Source of the DNA: CADEDH01 sp963732695 | GTDB lineage: Bacteria > Actinomycetota > Acidimicrobiia > Acidimicrobiales > SZUA-35 | Direction: 5' to 3' | Assembly (NCBI GenBank): GCA_963732695.1 | Contig: CAVTAP010000009.1 | Location: 192,306-256,305 of the forward strand | Length of the DNA: 64,000 nucleotides | Part shown: positions 42,455-51,294 of the stretch, piece by piece | How the letters are laid out: the number at the start of each line of letters is the position of its first letter | How positions within the stretch are numbered: position 1 is the first letter of the stretch | Notes under the pieces: generated by a model | Seen by the model: only the letters and a program-made list of their open reading frames with translations | Told to the model about the DNA's origin: nothing | Databases searched by the model: none | Translations under genes and position numbers: made by a program

Positions 42455-43540
42455 TCAGGGGGCTACGGCGGCGAGGGTGCGGCGGGTCCGGCGCTCGGCC
42501 AGGATCCGGTGGAACAGCCGCTCGTGGTCGGCCACCATCCGCTCGGCCGAGAACCAGCGCTCGGCCCGGTCCCGGCAGGCCTGGCGGCTGATCGTGCCCA
42601 GGCGGGTGACGGCGACCGCCAGGGCGTCGACGTCGTCGGCCAGGAATCCGGTCTGGCCCTCGGTCACGATCTCGGGGGCGGCCCCGTCGGTGCCGCCCAC
42701 CACAGGGGCGCCGCAGGCCAGGGCCTCGATCATCACCAGCCCGAACGGCTCGGGCCAACGGATCGGGTTGAGCAGGGCCCGGGCACCCTGGAGCAGGCGG
42801 ACCTTCTCGGCGTGGCCCACCTCGCCCACGTAGACCACGTCCTCGCCCAGCTGGGGCTCGATGACCTCGGCGAAGTAGCGCTGCTCGGCCGCCTCCCGCA
42901 TCTTGGCCGCGATCACCAGCGGCATCCCGGCCCGGCGGGCCACGTCGATGGCCCGGTCGATGCCCTTGTCGTGGCACATCCGGCCCAGCGTCAGCAGGTA
43001 GTCGCCGCCGTCGGGACCGAACTCGTAGCGGGACAGGTCGAGGCCGTGGTGGATCACGGAGGCCACCGGCACCGAGGCGGGGGCCGTACTCGCCTGGTGG
43101 TGGGAGATGCCGATCACGGGCACCCGGTGGGCCACCTGGCGGTAGATGTCCACCAGGTCCTCGTTGAACGGGCCGTGATTGGTGGTGACCACCGGCAGCT
43201 CGGGATACAGCTCGCTCACGAACAGGCCGGCCATCGTGTGGTCGTGCACGATGTCGCAGCCGGCCAGGGCCTCGTAGGCGGCGGCCACGTGTCGCAGCTC
43301 CAGCACGCTGTAGCCCATGCGGTCGGGGTCGCACCGCTCGAACAGGAAGGAGCGGGGCACGGCGCAGGTGGAATCACCGGTGGTGAACAGGGTGACGTCG
43401 TGCCCGGCGGCGTGGAGACCCCGGGCCAGGACGTCGAGCACCAGCTCGGTGCCCCCGTAGCTGGTGGGCGGCACGGGCACCCAGGGCGGGGCGACGATCC
43501 CGATCTTCAACGGCGGATAGCTGGCCACGGCGACCCTCAT
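42455..43540 (-). CDS. Glycosyltransferase family 4
   Basis: A 361-residue GT-B enzyme. N-terminal acceptor domain (KIGIVAPPWVPVPPTSYGGTE), a hinge, and the C-terminal donor domain with LTLGRMCHDKGIDRAIDVAR and the EX7E motif in PEPFGLVMIEALACG. ATG 43540 is selected; an in-frame start at 43624 adds 28 residues without family similarity. It would transfer a sugar with retention of configuration. It forms part of the local sugar-surface gene group. Confidence 0.88.
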   Translation of the reverse strand: MRVAVASYPPLKIGIVAPPWVPVPPTSYGGTELVLDVLARGLHAAGHDVTLFTTGDSTCAVPRSFLFERCDPDRMGYSVLELRHVAAAYEALAGCDIVHDHTMAGLFVSELYPELPVVTTNHGPFNEDLVDIYRQVAHRVPVIGISHHQASTAPASVPVASVIHHGLDLSRYEFGPDGGDYLLTLGRMCHDKGIDRAIDVARRAGMPLVIAAKMREAAEQRYFAEVIEPQLGEDVVYVGEVGHAEKVRLLQGARALLNPIRWPEPFGLVMIEALACGAPVVGGTDGAAPEIVTEGQTGFLADDVDALAVAVTRLGTISRQACRDRAERWFSAERMVADHERLFHRILAERRTRRTLAAVAP

Positions 43541-43645
43541 GATCTCTCTGCCCCAGGGCTCCCGGCAGTGGGCGCCCATGGGTACGTCGTCCCAGAGGGG
43601 GTAAAAGTTCCCGGGTTCGATCATTGCGCTGGAGGATTACACGAT

Positions 43646-44440
43646 TCAGCGCACGGCCATTGCCGTGGGGGAGGGGTGATCGTACGGTCGCCAGTAGATC
43701 GGGATGGGAGCCCTGTCAGGGGCGACTCTGAGTGGGCCCCCATCCCTGATCCGGTGGGCAAGGCCGTCCTTGGGAACGGTTGTCCTCGCCTCGGCATAGT
43801 TAAAGGCAGGTTGGGTAGGCCCGCATTGAGCGGACCTACCTATCGTCGCGCTCGGCCAAATCTGCGCCCGGGGGGCGGCGGCGATGTTGTCACTCCCCCC
43901 GTCTATGAGGACGAAGGCGATCCGGGCGTTGCGCCCCGACCGGTTGGCCCAGGCGTGATTGGTCGCCCGCTGTATCAGCACGTCGCCGGCTCGCATCACG
44001 GTTTGGCTGTCGTCCAGGATGGCCACCACCTCGCCCTCCAGTACCAGGGCGTAGTCCACCGTGCGGGTGACGTGCATGCCCGGGTGGGGGCGCTCGTCGT
44101 GCTGGTGGGCGTCGGGGAGCAGGTGGCTGAAGGTGGCCGCCATGCCCCGGGCCAACGCCTCGGGGTCGTCGGGTTCGGGCGGGAAGTCGATGATGCGCAG
44201 CACGTTGCCGTCGGGCGGCGGCAGCACGCCTGTCACCCGATCGAGTGAATCGGGCCGGTCGACCGGCACCGGCATGGCGTCGGTGGCCCACAGGTTCGTG
44301 ATCCGGTAGCCGGGGCGGCCGTCCACCGTGCGCACGTGGGGCGACGGGCCGTCCTCCACGATGCGGGACCGTCCGTCGGGGCCGTTGCCGGTCACGATCC
44401 GCCGGATCGGCTCCCGGGCCTCATCCCCGTCGCCCGGCAT
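43646..44440 (-). CDS. Cupin domain protein
   Basis: A 264-residue protein. The cupin barrel has the first metal motif region HQHDERPHPGMH and the second GDVLIQRATNHAWANRSG. Proteins of this type usually end soon after VLIDG. Here about 85 further residues follow without a recognisable fold, which may be a genuine extension or a lost stop. Its ATG overlaps the stop of an upstream amidohydrolase relic as TGATG, a clear coupling signature. Likely role: small-molecule binding or dioxygenase-type chemistry. Confidence 0.78.
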   Translation of the reverse strand: MPGDGDEAREPIRRIVTGNGPDGRSRIVEDGPSPHVRTVDGRPGYRITNLWATDAMPVPVDRPDSLDRVTGVLPPPDGNVLRIIDFPPEPDDPEALARGMAATFSHLLPDAHQHDERPHPGMHVTRTVDYALVLEGEVVAILDDSQTVMRAGDVLIQRATNHAWANRSGRNARIAFVLIDGGSDNIAAAPRAQIWPSATIGRSAQCGPTQPAFNYAEARTTVPKDGLAHRIRDGGPLRVAPDRAPIPIYWRPYDHPSPTAMAVR

Positions 44441-44663
44441 CACGCTCCCCGGCGGACCAGACGGCCGGGACGCTGCCCGGTGTCGGCATCGTCGGCCCGG
44501 GTCTGCACCCCGGCCACGAGCGTGGCAACGTAGCCGCTCACCGGTTGCAGGTAGCGCCAGCCACCGGCCGGCAGGTCGTGGCGCACCACCGGGCGGCGCA
44601 CGGTGAGGCCGTCGAGGTCGACCCGTCCACCACCGTTCCGCCCTGTACCACGATCTCGTGCAT
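44440..44663 (-). pseudogene. N-acyl-D-amino-acid deacylase-type amidohydrolase reduced to its ends
   Basis: ATG 44663 begins MHEIVVQGGTVVDG, the normal first residues of this family. After about 15 codons the sequence jumps, out of frame, into the family's C-terminus (VVRHDLPAGGWRYLQPVSGY, VATLVAGVQTRADDADTG, RPGRLVRRGA, stop). About 500 internal codons are missing. The stop overlaps the cupin start, so the intact ancestor was translationally coupled to it. Interpreted as an internal deletion. Confidence 0.75.
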
Positions 44664-44770
44664 CACTGTCTTCCCGCCTCTACTTCCAGGACCTGATCCC
44701 GGGCCGCGACCCGGTTGAGACCGCGTAGCCGAACGGTGCGTAGACTAGGTGCCCCTTTCGGCGACATCGA

Positions 44771-44789
44771 GTTTCGCCTGCGGCGAAAC
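44771..44789 (+). promoter_or_regulatory. 8-bp hairpin in the leader of the RnfD-like gene
   Basis: GTTTCGCC-TGC-GGCGAAAC, a perfect stem with 3-base loop, 49 bases before the preferred GTG start. A TAGACT hexamer lies upstream near 44743 and could be a -10 element. Possible leader structure. Confidence 0.35.
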
Positions 44790-44837
44790 GTCAGGAGGCG
44801 GCCGGGGCCCGGGGCGAAGCGGGGTAACCTCGGCACC

Positions 44838-46400
44838 GTGAGCTCCGCTGTCGTCGAGGCGCCGGTGCCGGCACCGCAGCGCACCATCACCCTGGCCGGG
44901 CGTCGCTATCCGGTGGCGCTGCCCAAGCTGCGCGACTCACGCCTGCACGTGGCCTCGGTCACGATCTCGCTGCACGTGCTGGGGCAGGTTGGGCTGCACT
45001 TCCAGATCAGCGTGCCCCAGATCCTGTCGGCCATCCTGACCTGCGCCGTGATCGACGCCGTGCTCACGTTCCGCTCCAGCCGCACGATCGCCTGGCCGGC
45101 AAGCGCCATGCTCACCGGCAGCGGGGTGGCCCTGATCCTGCGGGTGCCGTCCACCCCCGTGGGCGACCACTGGACGTTCCACCACTGGTGGCTGTTCTCC
45201 GGGGTGGCCGCCTTCTCGTTGGCCACCAAGCACCTGGTCCGCTACCGGGGCCAGCCCCTGTTCAACCCGTCGAACGTGGGCCTGGTGCTCACGTTCATCC
45301 TGCTCGGCAGCTCGCGAGTGGAGCCGCTCGACTTCTGGTGGTCGCCCCTCAACGGCTGGATGGTGGCGGCCTACGCCCTGATCCTGGGGGGCGGTGCTCT
45401 CATCACCCACCGGTTACGGCTGCTGGCCGGCGCCGCCGCGTTCTGGGCGGTCCTGGCGGCCGGGACCGGGCTGGTGGCCGCCACCGGCCACTGCATGACG
45501 GCCCGGTGGGCCTTCGCCCCGGTGTGCGGGCTCGACTACTGGAAGGCCATCGTCACCTCGCCCGAGGTGCTGATCTTCACCTTCTTCATGATCACCGACC
45601 CCCGCACCGTGCCCCGGGGCCGGGTGGGCCACGTGGTGTTCTGCTCGATGGTGGGCGCCGCCTGCGTGCTGCTGATGGCCCCCCAGTCCACCGAGTACTG
45701 GACCAAGGTGGCACTGCTGGGCGGCCTGACCGTGCTGTGCCTGCTGCGGCCACTGCTGGAGCGGGCGCTGCCGGTGGCCGGCGCCGAGGACGACACGTGG
45801 TCCCGCTTCACCCGCCAGCCGGTGTTCGTCGGGGCCGGCCTCGTCCTGGTGGTCGGGGGCATGGTGGTCACCGGGCTCCCCTCCGGCCCGGCGCCTCTGC
45901 TCGACGCCGAGAACGCCCTGGGCCGGGCGCCCCATCAGGTCGACCCGGCCACGCTGCCCACGATCACCGTCGAGCAGGGCGTGCTCGACTGGAATCACTC
46001 GATCTCGGGCGACGGGGCCACAGCGGTGGTGCTGGCCCTGGTGGAGGATCTGGAGCTGGAGAACCAGGCCCTGCTGCGGCGGGACGGCGCCCTGCTGGAG
46101 GCGGTGGACCACGGCGATCGGCTGGTCGACCTGCAGACCCGGTTGGCCGCGGCCGAGGAGAGCGGCGAGACGGTGATCCACCGCTACGACGTCGACGCCG
46201 TGCGGGTCACCCTGCTCGTGCCCTTCGGCCGCCAGGACGGCCTGAGCCTGGGGCTCGTGTCCACCGGCACCGAGACGGTCGAGACCCACAGCGCCGAGGG
46301 CGAGGTCACGGCCACCAACTCGGCCCCGTTCACCACCACGTTCGCCCTGCGACGGGCCACCGGGGACCGGTGGATGATCGTCGGCACCCCCGACGTCTGA
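44838..46400 (+). CDS. RnfD/NqrB-like membrane protein with C-terminal soluble domain
   Basis: A 520-residue protein. The first roughly 330 residues have about ten membrane helices with the Rnf/Nqr subunit pattern (YRGQPLFNPSNVGLVLTFI, then EVLIFTFFMITDPRT). The flavin-binding Thr of RnfD/NqrB is not obvious. One more helix (FVGAGLVLVVGGMVV) is followed by about 150 soluble residues. GTG 44838 is preferred over an upstream ATG whose first 40 codons look non-coding. It is followed three bases later by a CRTAC1-type gene, a pairing I recall from other bacteria. Role: electron transport across the membrane is possible but unproved. Confidence 0.75.
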   Translation: MSSAVVEAPVPAPQRTITLAGRRYPVALPKLRDSRLHVASVTISLHVLGQVGLHFQISVPQILSAILTCAVIDAVLTFRSSRTIAWPASAMLTGSGVALILRVPSTPVGDHWTFHHWWLFSGVAAFSLATKHLVRYRGQPLFNPSNVGLVLTFILLGSSRVEPLDFWWSPLNGWMVAAYALILGGGALITHRLRLLAGAAAFWAVLAAGTGLVAATGHCMTARWAFAPVCGLDYWKAIVTSPEVLIFTFFMITDPRTVPRGRVGHVVFCSMVGAACVLLMAPQSTEYWTKVALLGGLTVLCLLRPLLERALPVAGAEDDTWSRFTRQPVFVGAGLVLVVGGMVVTGLPSGPAPLLDAENALGRAPHQVDPATLPTITVEQGVLDWNHSISGDGATAVVLALVEDLELENQALLRRDGALLEAVDHGDRLVDLQTRLAAAEESGETVIHRYDVDAVRVTLLVPFGRQDGLSLGLVSTGTETVETHSAEGEVTATNSAPFTTTFALRRATGDRWMIVGTPDV

Positions 46401-46403
46401 GCC

Positions 46404-48035
46404 GTGCAGCGCCGGGGCATCGGGATCGGGGCGGCCGGGGTGGTTGCCGTTGGCGCCGTGGCGGCCGCAGTGCTGGTCCTGACCCGGGGCGGGTCGTCGG
46501 CCTCCGGTGAGGGCGCCGCAGCGGCCCCCCACCTGGTCATGACCGAGCTCGACCACCGCTACGAGGGCGAGGCTGGCTACTTCGTCGGCGGGGGCGTGGC
46601 CACCTTCGACTGCGACGGCAACGGGTTCCCCGACCTGTTCCTGGCCGGGGGCGAGGCCCCCACCACGCTGTATCGCAACACGAGCCCGGTGGGCGGTGAG
46701 CTGCGGTTCGAGTCCGTGCCGTCGGCGGCCACCGGCCTGATGCAGGTGACCGGGGCCTACCCGCTCGACGTCGACAGCGACGGCGTGACCGACCTGATGG
46801 TGTTGCGCAACGGCGGGGGCGGCAACCTCTTCCTGCGGGGGTTGGGCGACTGCGCCTTCGACGACGCCACCGCCTCGGTCGGCCTCGACGGCGACAACGC
46901 CTGGACGGTGGCCTTCAGCGCCACCTGGGAGGCCGGCAACACCCTGCCCACGCTGGCCTTCGGCCACTACCTGCGGTCCGACACCCACGAGTGCGACGGC
47001 AACATGCTGGTGCGGCCGGGCGACCCCGACGGCTACGGGGTCTCCCAGCCGCTCGATCCCGGGTACTGCTCGCTGTCGTTGCTGTTCAGCGACTGGGACC
47101 GCTCGGGCCGGCGCGACCTGCGGGTGGCCAACGACCGCAACTACTACCTCGACGGCAGCGAGCAGCTGTGGCACATGGACCCGGTGGGGCCGCCCCGCCT
47201 CTACACCGAGGCCGACGGGTGGCGGAAGCTCCAGGTGTGGGGCATGGGGATCGCCAGCCGGGACCTCGACGGCGACGGCTACCCCGAGGTCTACGTGACC
47301 AGCCAGGGCGACAACAAGCTCCAGCAGCTCGACACACCCGGCGGCGGCCCGGCCTATCACGACATCGCGCTCGACCTCGGGGTCACGGCCACCCAGCCCT
47401 TCGCCGGGGGCGACGTTCTGCCGTCCACGGCCTGGCACCCCCAGTTCGCCGACGTCAACAACGACGGCCGGGCCGACCTGCTCGTGACCAAGGGCAACGT
47501 GGAGGCCCAGCCCGACTATGCGGCCAAGGATCCCACGAACCTGTTCCTCCAGCAGCCCGACGGTACGTTCACCGAGGGGGCGGAGGAGGCGGGCATGATC
47601 CGGTTCGAGCCCACCCGGGGGGCGGCGGTGGCCGACCTCAACCTCGACGGCCTCCTCGACGTGGTGCTCGTGCACCGTCGGGCCGCCGTGACCGTGGGGC
47701 GCAACGTCGGCTCGGGCACGGCTGCCGCCCCGGCCCCCATGGGGCACTGGCTCCAGCTTCGGTTGTCCCAACCGGCGCCCAACGTCGACGCCGTGGGGGC
47801 CTGGGTCGAGGTCCGCACCGGCGATCGGGTCCAGGCGATCGAGCTGACCGTGGGCGGTGGGCACGCCAGCGGCCAGGCCGGCTGGACCCACGTTGGCCTG
47901 GGGCCGGCCGCCGGGGCCGAGGTGCGGGTGCGGTGGCCCGACGGCGAGACCACCGACTGGGCACCGGTCGAGGCCGACCGGTTCCTGGTGGTGGAGCGGG
48001 GCCAGACCGACCCGGCGGTGTGGCAGCCGGGCTGA
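46404..48035 (+). CDS. CRTAC1-type FG-GAP/ASPIC-UnbV protein
   Basis: A 543-residue exported beta-propeller protein: N-terminal signal anchor (GAAGVVAVGAVAAAVLVLT), then repeated FG-GAP units with calcium-binding D-x-D-x-D-G loops (DCDGNGFPDLF, DVDSDGVTDLM, DLDGDGYPEVY, DVNNDGRADLL, DLNLDGLLDVV). It ends with an ASPIC/UnbV-like segment (GAWVEVRTGDRVQAIELTVG, VRVRWPDGETTDW). Such proteins are extracellular binding modules. Starts three bases after the RnfD-like gene, so they are surely co-transcribed. Confidence 0.88.
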   Translation: MQRRGIGIGAAGVVAVGAVAAAVLVLTRGGSSASGEGAAAAPHLVMTELDHRYEGEAGYFVGGGVATFDCDGNGFPDLFLAGGEAPTTLYRNTSPVGGELRFESVPSAATGLMQVTGAYPLDVDSDGVTDLMVLRNGGGGNLFLRGLGDCAFDDATASVGLDGDNAWTVAFSATWEAGNTLPTLAFGHYLRSDTHECDGNMLVRPGDPDGYGVSQPLDPGYCSLSLLFSDWDRSGRRDLRVANDRNYYLDGSEQLWHMDPVGPPRLYTEADGWRKLQVWGMGIASRDLDGDGYPEVYVTSQGDNKLQQLDTPGGGPAYHDIALDLGVTATQPFAGGDVLPSTAWHPQFADVNNDGRADLLVTKGNVEAQPDYAAKDPTNLFLQQPDGTFTEGAEEAGMIRFEPTRGAAVADLNLDGLLDVVLVHRRAAVTVGRNVGSGTAAAPAPMGHWLQLRLSQPAPNVDAVGAWVEVRTGDRVQAIELTVGGGHASGQAGWTHVGLGPAAGAEVRVRWPDGETTDWAPVEADRFLVVERGQTDPAVWQPG

Positions 48036-48114
48036 AAGCCGGCCGAGTGGCAGCTGGACGGGCCGGTGGCGTCACGGCGAGGCTGTGTCCGACCGCCGGT
48101 CGAGGGGAGTAGAG

Positions 48115-49143
48115 ATGCTGCACGATCGCCTGGACATCGGGCTCATGTTCTCGTTCCGCAACCCGGAGCAGTGGCGGCGACCATTCGCCGAGGTCTACGC
48201 CGACCAGCTGGCTCTGATCCGCCACGCCGAGTCGCTCGGTATCGACACGATCTGGCTCACCGAGCACCATTTCGTCGACGACGGCTACTCGCCGTCGGTG
48301 GTGACCATCGCCGCCGCCATCGCCGCGGTCACCGAGCGGGTGCGGATCGGGTTCAACCTCCTGCTCCTGCCCCTGCACAACGCCGTGCGGGTGGCGGAGG
48401 ACATCGCCACGGCCGACGTGATCTCCGGCGGGCGCATCGATCCCGGCTTCGGTCAGGGCTACGCCCCCCACGAGTTCGCCGGCTACGGGATACCGCTGTC
48501 GGAGCGGCTCTCGCGTTTCGTCGAGGGTCTCGACGTCGTCCAGGGGCTGTGGTCGCAGGACACGTTCTCCTACGAGGGCCGCCACTACCGGATCGACAAC
48601 GCACGGCTCGTGCCCAAGCCGGTGCAGGATCCCATGCCGCTGTGGCTCGGGGCCACGACCTCGCCTGGCGTGCGCCGGGCCGGGCGCCGGGGGGCCAACC
48701 TCCTCATGGTCGGCGGCCGGGCCTTGCAGGAGGAGTACGCGAAGGCCCGCCAGGAGGGTGGGTTCGCCATGCAGGACGCCAAGGTCCTCAACCTCCAGTG
48801 GGGCCACATCGCCGGCTCCGTTGACGAGGCCTGGGACGAGGCCGGACCCCACTTCCATCATCTGATGACGGTGTACCAGGAGTTCGCCAACGCCTCCGGC
48901 GGCGAGGGAGGGCCCCGGCCGGGGCAGGTGCCGCCGGTGGAGGAGCTACGCGACCCGACGGCCCGGCTCATGTTCCGCCCCGCCATCGGCGACGCCGCCA
49001 CGGTTGCCGCCGTGCTGAACCATTCGATCAGCCGCAGCCCCACCACCCACCTGGCGATGGGGCTGCTGCCGGGCATGGCGCCCCGGGTCACCCGGCAGTT
49101 CATCGAGCGCCTGGTGGGCGAGGTCGTGCCCCAGCTCGTCTGA
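48115..49143 (+). CDS. LLM class flavin-dependent oxidoreductase (second)
   Basis: A 342-residue luciferase-like monooxygenase. DIGLMFSFRNPEQWRRPFAE, LGIDTIWLTEHHFVDDGYSP, RVRIGFNLLLLPLHNAVRVA, and DPGFGQGYAPHEFAGYGI are typical. ATG 48115 follows an AGGGGAG ribosome site. It is only distantly similar to the LLM enzyme at 7.8-8.9 kb. Cofactor is reduced FMN or F420; substrate unknown. Confidence 0.88.
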   Translation: MLHDRLDIGLMFSFRNPEQWRRPFAEVYADQLALIRHAESLGIDTIWLTEHHFVDDGYSPSVVTIAAAIAAVTERVRIGFNLLLLPLHNAVRVAEDIATADVISGGRIDPGFGQGYAPHEFAGYGIPLSERLSRFVEGLDVVQGLWSQDTFSYEGRHYRIDNARLVPKPVQDPMPLWLGATTSPGVRRAGRRGANLLMVGGRALQEEYAKARQEGGFAMQDAKVLNLQWGHIAGSVDEAWDEAGPHFHHLMTVYQEFANASGGEGGPRPGQVPPVEELRDPTARLMFRPAIGDAATVAAVLNHSISRSPTTHLAMGLLPGMAPRVTRQFIERLVGEVVPQLV

Positions 49144-49211
49144 CGCCGGCGACTGGACAGCGCGACGTCGATCCGCTCCCCCGGGGCCGGCCGCCCGCGC
49201 GATCATGGGCC

Positions 49212-49829
49212 ATGGCCGATCCGGTGTCGTCCCCCGTGCTCTATCCGGTGCCCCGGGAAGGGGAGGGAGCGCTGGCCTTGATGGCCAGGCCCCGGGACGG
49301 CGAGGGTTTGACGGCCGACGTGGCCGCTCTGGTGGCGGCCGGGATCACCGACGTGGTGTGCCTGCTGGCCGACGACGAGCTCCACCGGCTGGGCCTGGAG
49401 GACGAGCCCGACGTGGTGTCGGCCCACGGTCTGGGCTGGCACCGGCTGCCCACGCCCGACTTCGGCCTGCCCGACGAGGAGGAGACGGCGACCGTGGTGG
49501 GGGTGGTGAGGGAGCGCCTGGGCGAGGGGGCGTCGGTGGTGGTGCACTGCCGGGGCGGCATCGGCCGGTCGTCGACGTTCGCCGCCATCGTGCTGATGCA
49601 CGACGGGATCGAGGAGCGGAAGGTGTGGAAGGTGCTGAGCGAGGCCCGGGGCCGCCGGGTGCCGGAGACGGGGGCCCAGCGCCGGTTCGCAGCGAAGCTG
49701 GCCGGTCAGGACGCACCCGGGTCACCGGCGGCGATACAGGTGGGGGAGGCGATCGGGCTGAGGCTGGCGGCGGCCTTCACCGCCCGGATCGACGCCCGCC
49801 GGGCCCGTCGCCGGGGTGACGGCACCTAG
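49212..49829 (+). CDS. Dual-specificity/tyrosine phosphatase family protein
   Basis: A 205-residue phosphatase with the standard P-loop VVVHCRGGIGRSS (HC-x5-R-S) and the general-acid region in PTPDFGLPDEEE, as in CDKN3-like bacterial phosphatases. It would dephosphorylate Tyr/Ser/Thr residues or small phosphates. The active-site loop is canonical, unlike the shorter loop of the protein at 15.2 kb. It converges with the signal peptidase gene. Confidence 0.85.
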   Translation: MADPVSSPVLYPVPREGEGALALMARPRDGEGLTADVAALVAAGITDVVCLLADDELHRLGLEDEPDVVSAHGLGWHRLPTPDFGLPDEEETATVVGVVRERLGEGASVVVHCRGGIGRSSTFAAIVLMHDGIEERKVWKVLSEARGRRVPETGAQRRFAAKLAGQDAPGSPAAIQVGEAIGLRLAAAFTARIDARRARRRGDGT

Positions 49830-49833
49830 GACG

Positions 49834-50547
49834 TCAGGCCGCGGCGGCCTGGTCGGCGGCGCCCATGAACCGGAGCAGATCGCCCAGGCCGAGGGCGGCG
49901 GTGCCCGGGGCGAACGGGTCGGGGCTGGCCGGTGGGGGCAGGGGGCCATGGCCCACCGATGCGTCGCGGACCAGGGCCCAGCTCCCCCGCAGGTCGGCTC
50001 CGGCCGGGCGGAGCGGTCGCCGGGGACGGCGGGTCCCGGCCTCGTCGCCGGCGACGGGCCACAGGTACCAGCCGACGGTGACGCCCACCACCACCAGCGC
50101 CGCCCAGGGGACGAGGCGCAGGACCCTCACCGGCACCGGGCCCAGGTCGGCCACGGGCCGGGCCACGAGGTCGTCGGCGGTGGGAAGGGCGCCGTCGTCG
50201 AGGGGGCGGTTGTCGCCCTGCATGATGTAGCGGCCGTCGGCGGTGCGGCCCTGGATGCGGTGGACAACGAGCTGACCGGCGCCGGGCTCGGCGGCCGGCA
50301 GGCGGAACACGGCGGCCTGGCCGGTCTCGTAGCGGTCGGTGGTGCGGGCGTACAGGAGGTCGCCGCCGTGGTAGGTCGGCTCCATCGACGAGCCGTGCAC
50401 CACCACCAGCACCGTCCGCCCGCCCAGCCGGGCCGGCCAGGTGGCGAACACCAGGCCGATCACCAGCCCCACGAAGGCCAGGTCGGTGGCCAGGAGACCC
50501 CAGCGGACCCGGCGCAGGATGCGGAGGCGGCGGCGGAGATCAGACAT
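49834..50547 (-). CDS. Signal peptidase I, SipW/ER type (Ser-His)
   Basis: A 237-residue membrane protease. The catalytic serine is in HGSSMEPT after the first membrane helix (LAFVGLVIGLVFATW). The second catalytic position is a histidine (QLVVHRIQG) rather than the lysine of ordinary bacterial signal peptidases, which places it with SipW and the archaeal/ER enzymes. IMQGDNRPLDDG follows as box E, then a second helix (WAALVVVGVTVGWYLW) and a Pro-rich tail. It overlaps by eight bases the gene of a secreted protein and probably processes it and the next one. Confidence 0.88.
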   Translation of the reverse strand: MSDLRRRLRILRRVRWGLLATDLAFVGLVIGLVFATWPARLGGRTVLVVVHGSSMEPTYHGGDLLYARTTDRYETGQAAVFRLPAAEPGAGQLVVHRIQGRTADGRYIMQGDNRPLDDGALPTADDLVARPVADLGPVPVRVLRLVPWAALVVVGVTVGWYLWPVAGDEAGTRRPRRPLRPAGADLRGSWALVRDASVGHGPLPPPASPDPFAPGTAALGLGDLLRFMGAADQAAAA

Positions 50548-51286
50548 CGAGGTGGAAGTTGTCGAACGTGGAGGTGCCGTCGAAGTAGCCCTCGACGCCG
50601 GCGTAGGTGTGGGTGCCGTTCTTAAAGGTGGTCTGTTCCCCGGCGGTCAGGGTGTAGGTGAGCTTGAGCACACCGTCGAGGTAGACCTTGATGATCGAGC
50701 TCGACGGTGACTCGATGCGCACCGTGGCCGACGCCGGGATCGTCGAGGGATAGAGGTTCGAGATGTTGGCCAGTTGGGTGTAGCTGTTCGCCACCCGCTT
50801 GAAGAGCGAGATGCTGCCGTTGCTGCCCGACCACCAGTTGGCGATCAGACAGTCGGAGCCGGCGGAGTTGGCGTTGATGACGACCCCGATGTCCCAGCCG
50901 GTGTTCCCGTTGCGGGAGACCACTACCTCGGCCGTGCCGTTGCTGACGCCGCCGTTGAACAGGAGCATGGCGCTGTCGACGGAGTTCGTGTCGGCCTGGT
51001 TGCCCTGGACGCTCCAGGTGCCGGCGGGGGTCGACCAGGTGAAGCCGCCGCTGTCGGTGGAGGTACCGCTGATGGCCGAGCCGTTGGATGCGGTGAAGTT
51101 CTCGTGGGCCCGCACCGTGGGGGCCCCGGTGCTGGCGGAGAAGGCGAAGGCGGCCTGTCCGGTGCTGGTGGCGCCACCCAGGGAGGCGGCGGAAGCGGCG
51201 CCGATCGTGCTGACCAGGGCTGCGGCCAGACCGGAGGCCAGACCGAGGGGCCACCACCAGCCGCTGCGATCGTTCGACTCCCTCAT
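50540..51286 (-). CDS. Secreted beta-sandwich (LamG/ConA-like) protein
   Basis: A 248-residue exported protein: positively charged start, hydrophobic core and cleavage region ASAASLGG, then a jelly-roll-like domain (FTWSTPAGTWSVQGNQADTN, DIGVVINANS, VYLDGVLKLTYTLTAGEQTT, FKNGTHTYAGVEGY). The pattern is that of a laminin-G/concanavalin-like carbohydrate- or matrix-binding fold. The signal peptide resembles that of the next gene upstream. ATG 51286 is set by the signal peptide. Confidence 0.75.
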   Translation of the reverse strand: MRESNDRSGWWWPLGLASGLAAALVSTIGAASAASLGGATSTGQAAFAFSASTGAPTVRAHENFTASNGSAISGTSTDSGGFTWSTPAGTWSVQGNQADTNSVDSAMLLFNGGVSNGTAEVVVSRNGNTGWDIGVVINANSAGSDCLIANWWSGSNGSISLFKRVANSYTQLANISNLYPSTIPASATVRIESPSSSIIKVYLDGVLKLTYTLTAGEQTTFKNGTHTYAGVEGYFDGTSTFDNFHLDV

Positions 51287-51294
51287 GGCCAGGC

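Noticed and set aside
43541..43624. A 28-residue N-terminal extension of the GT4 enzyme
   Set aside because: No family similarity and no ribosome site at 43624; ATG 43540 starts just before the GT-B fold.
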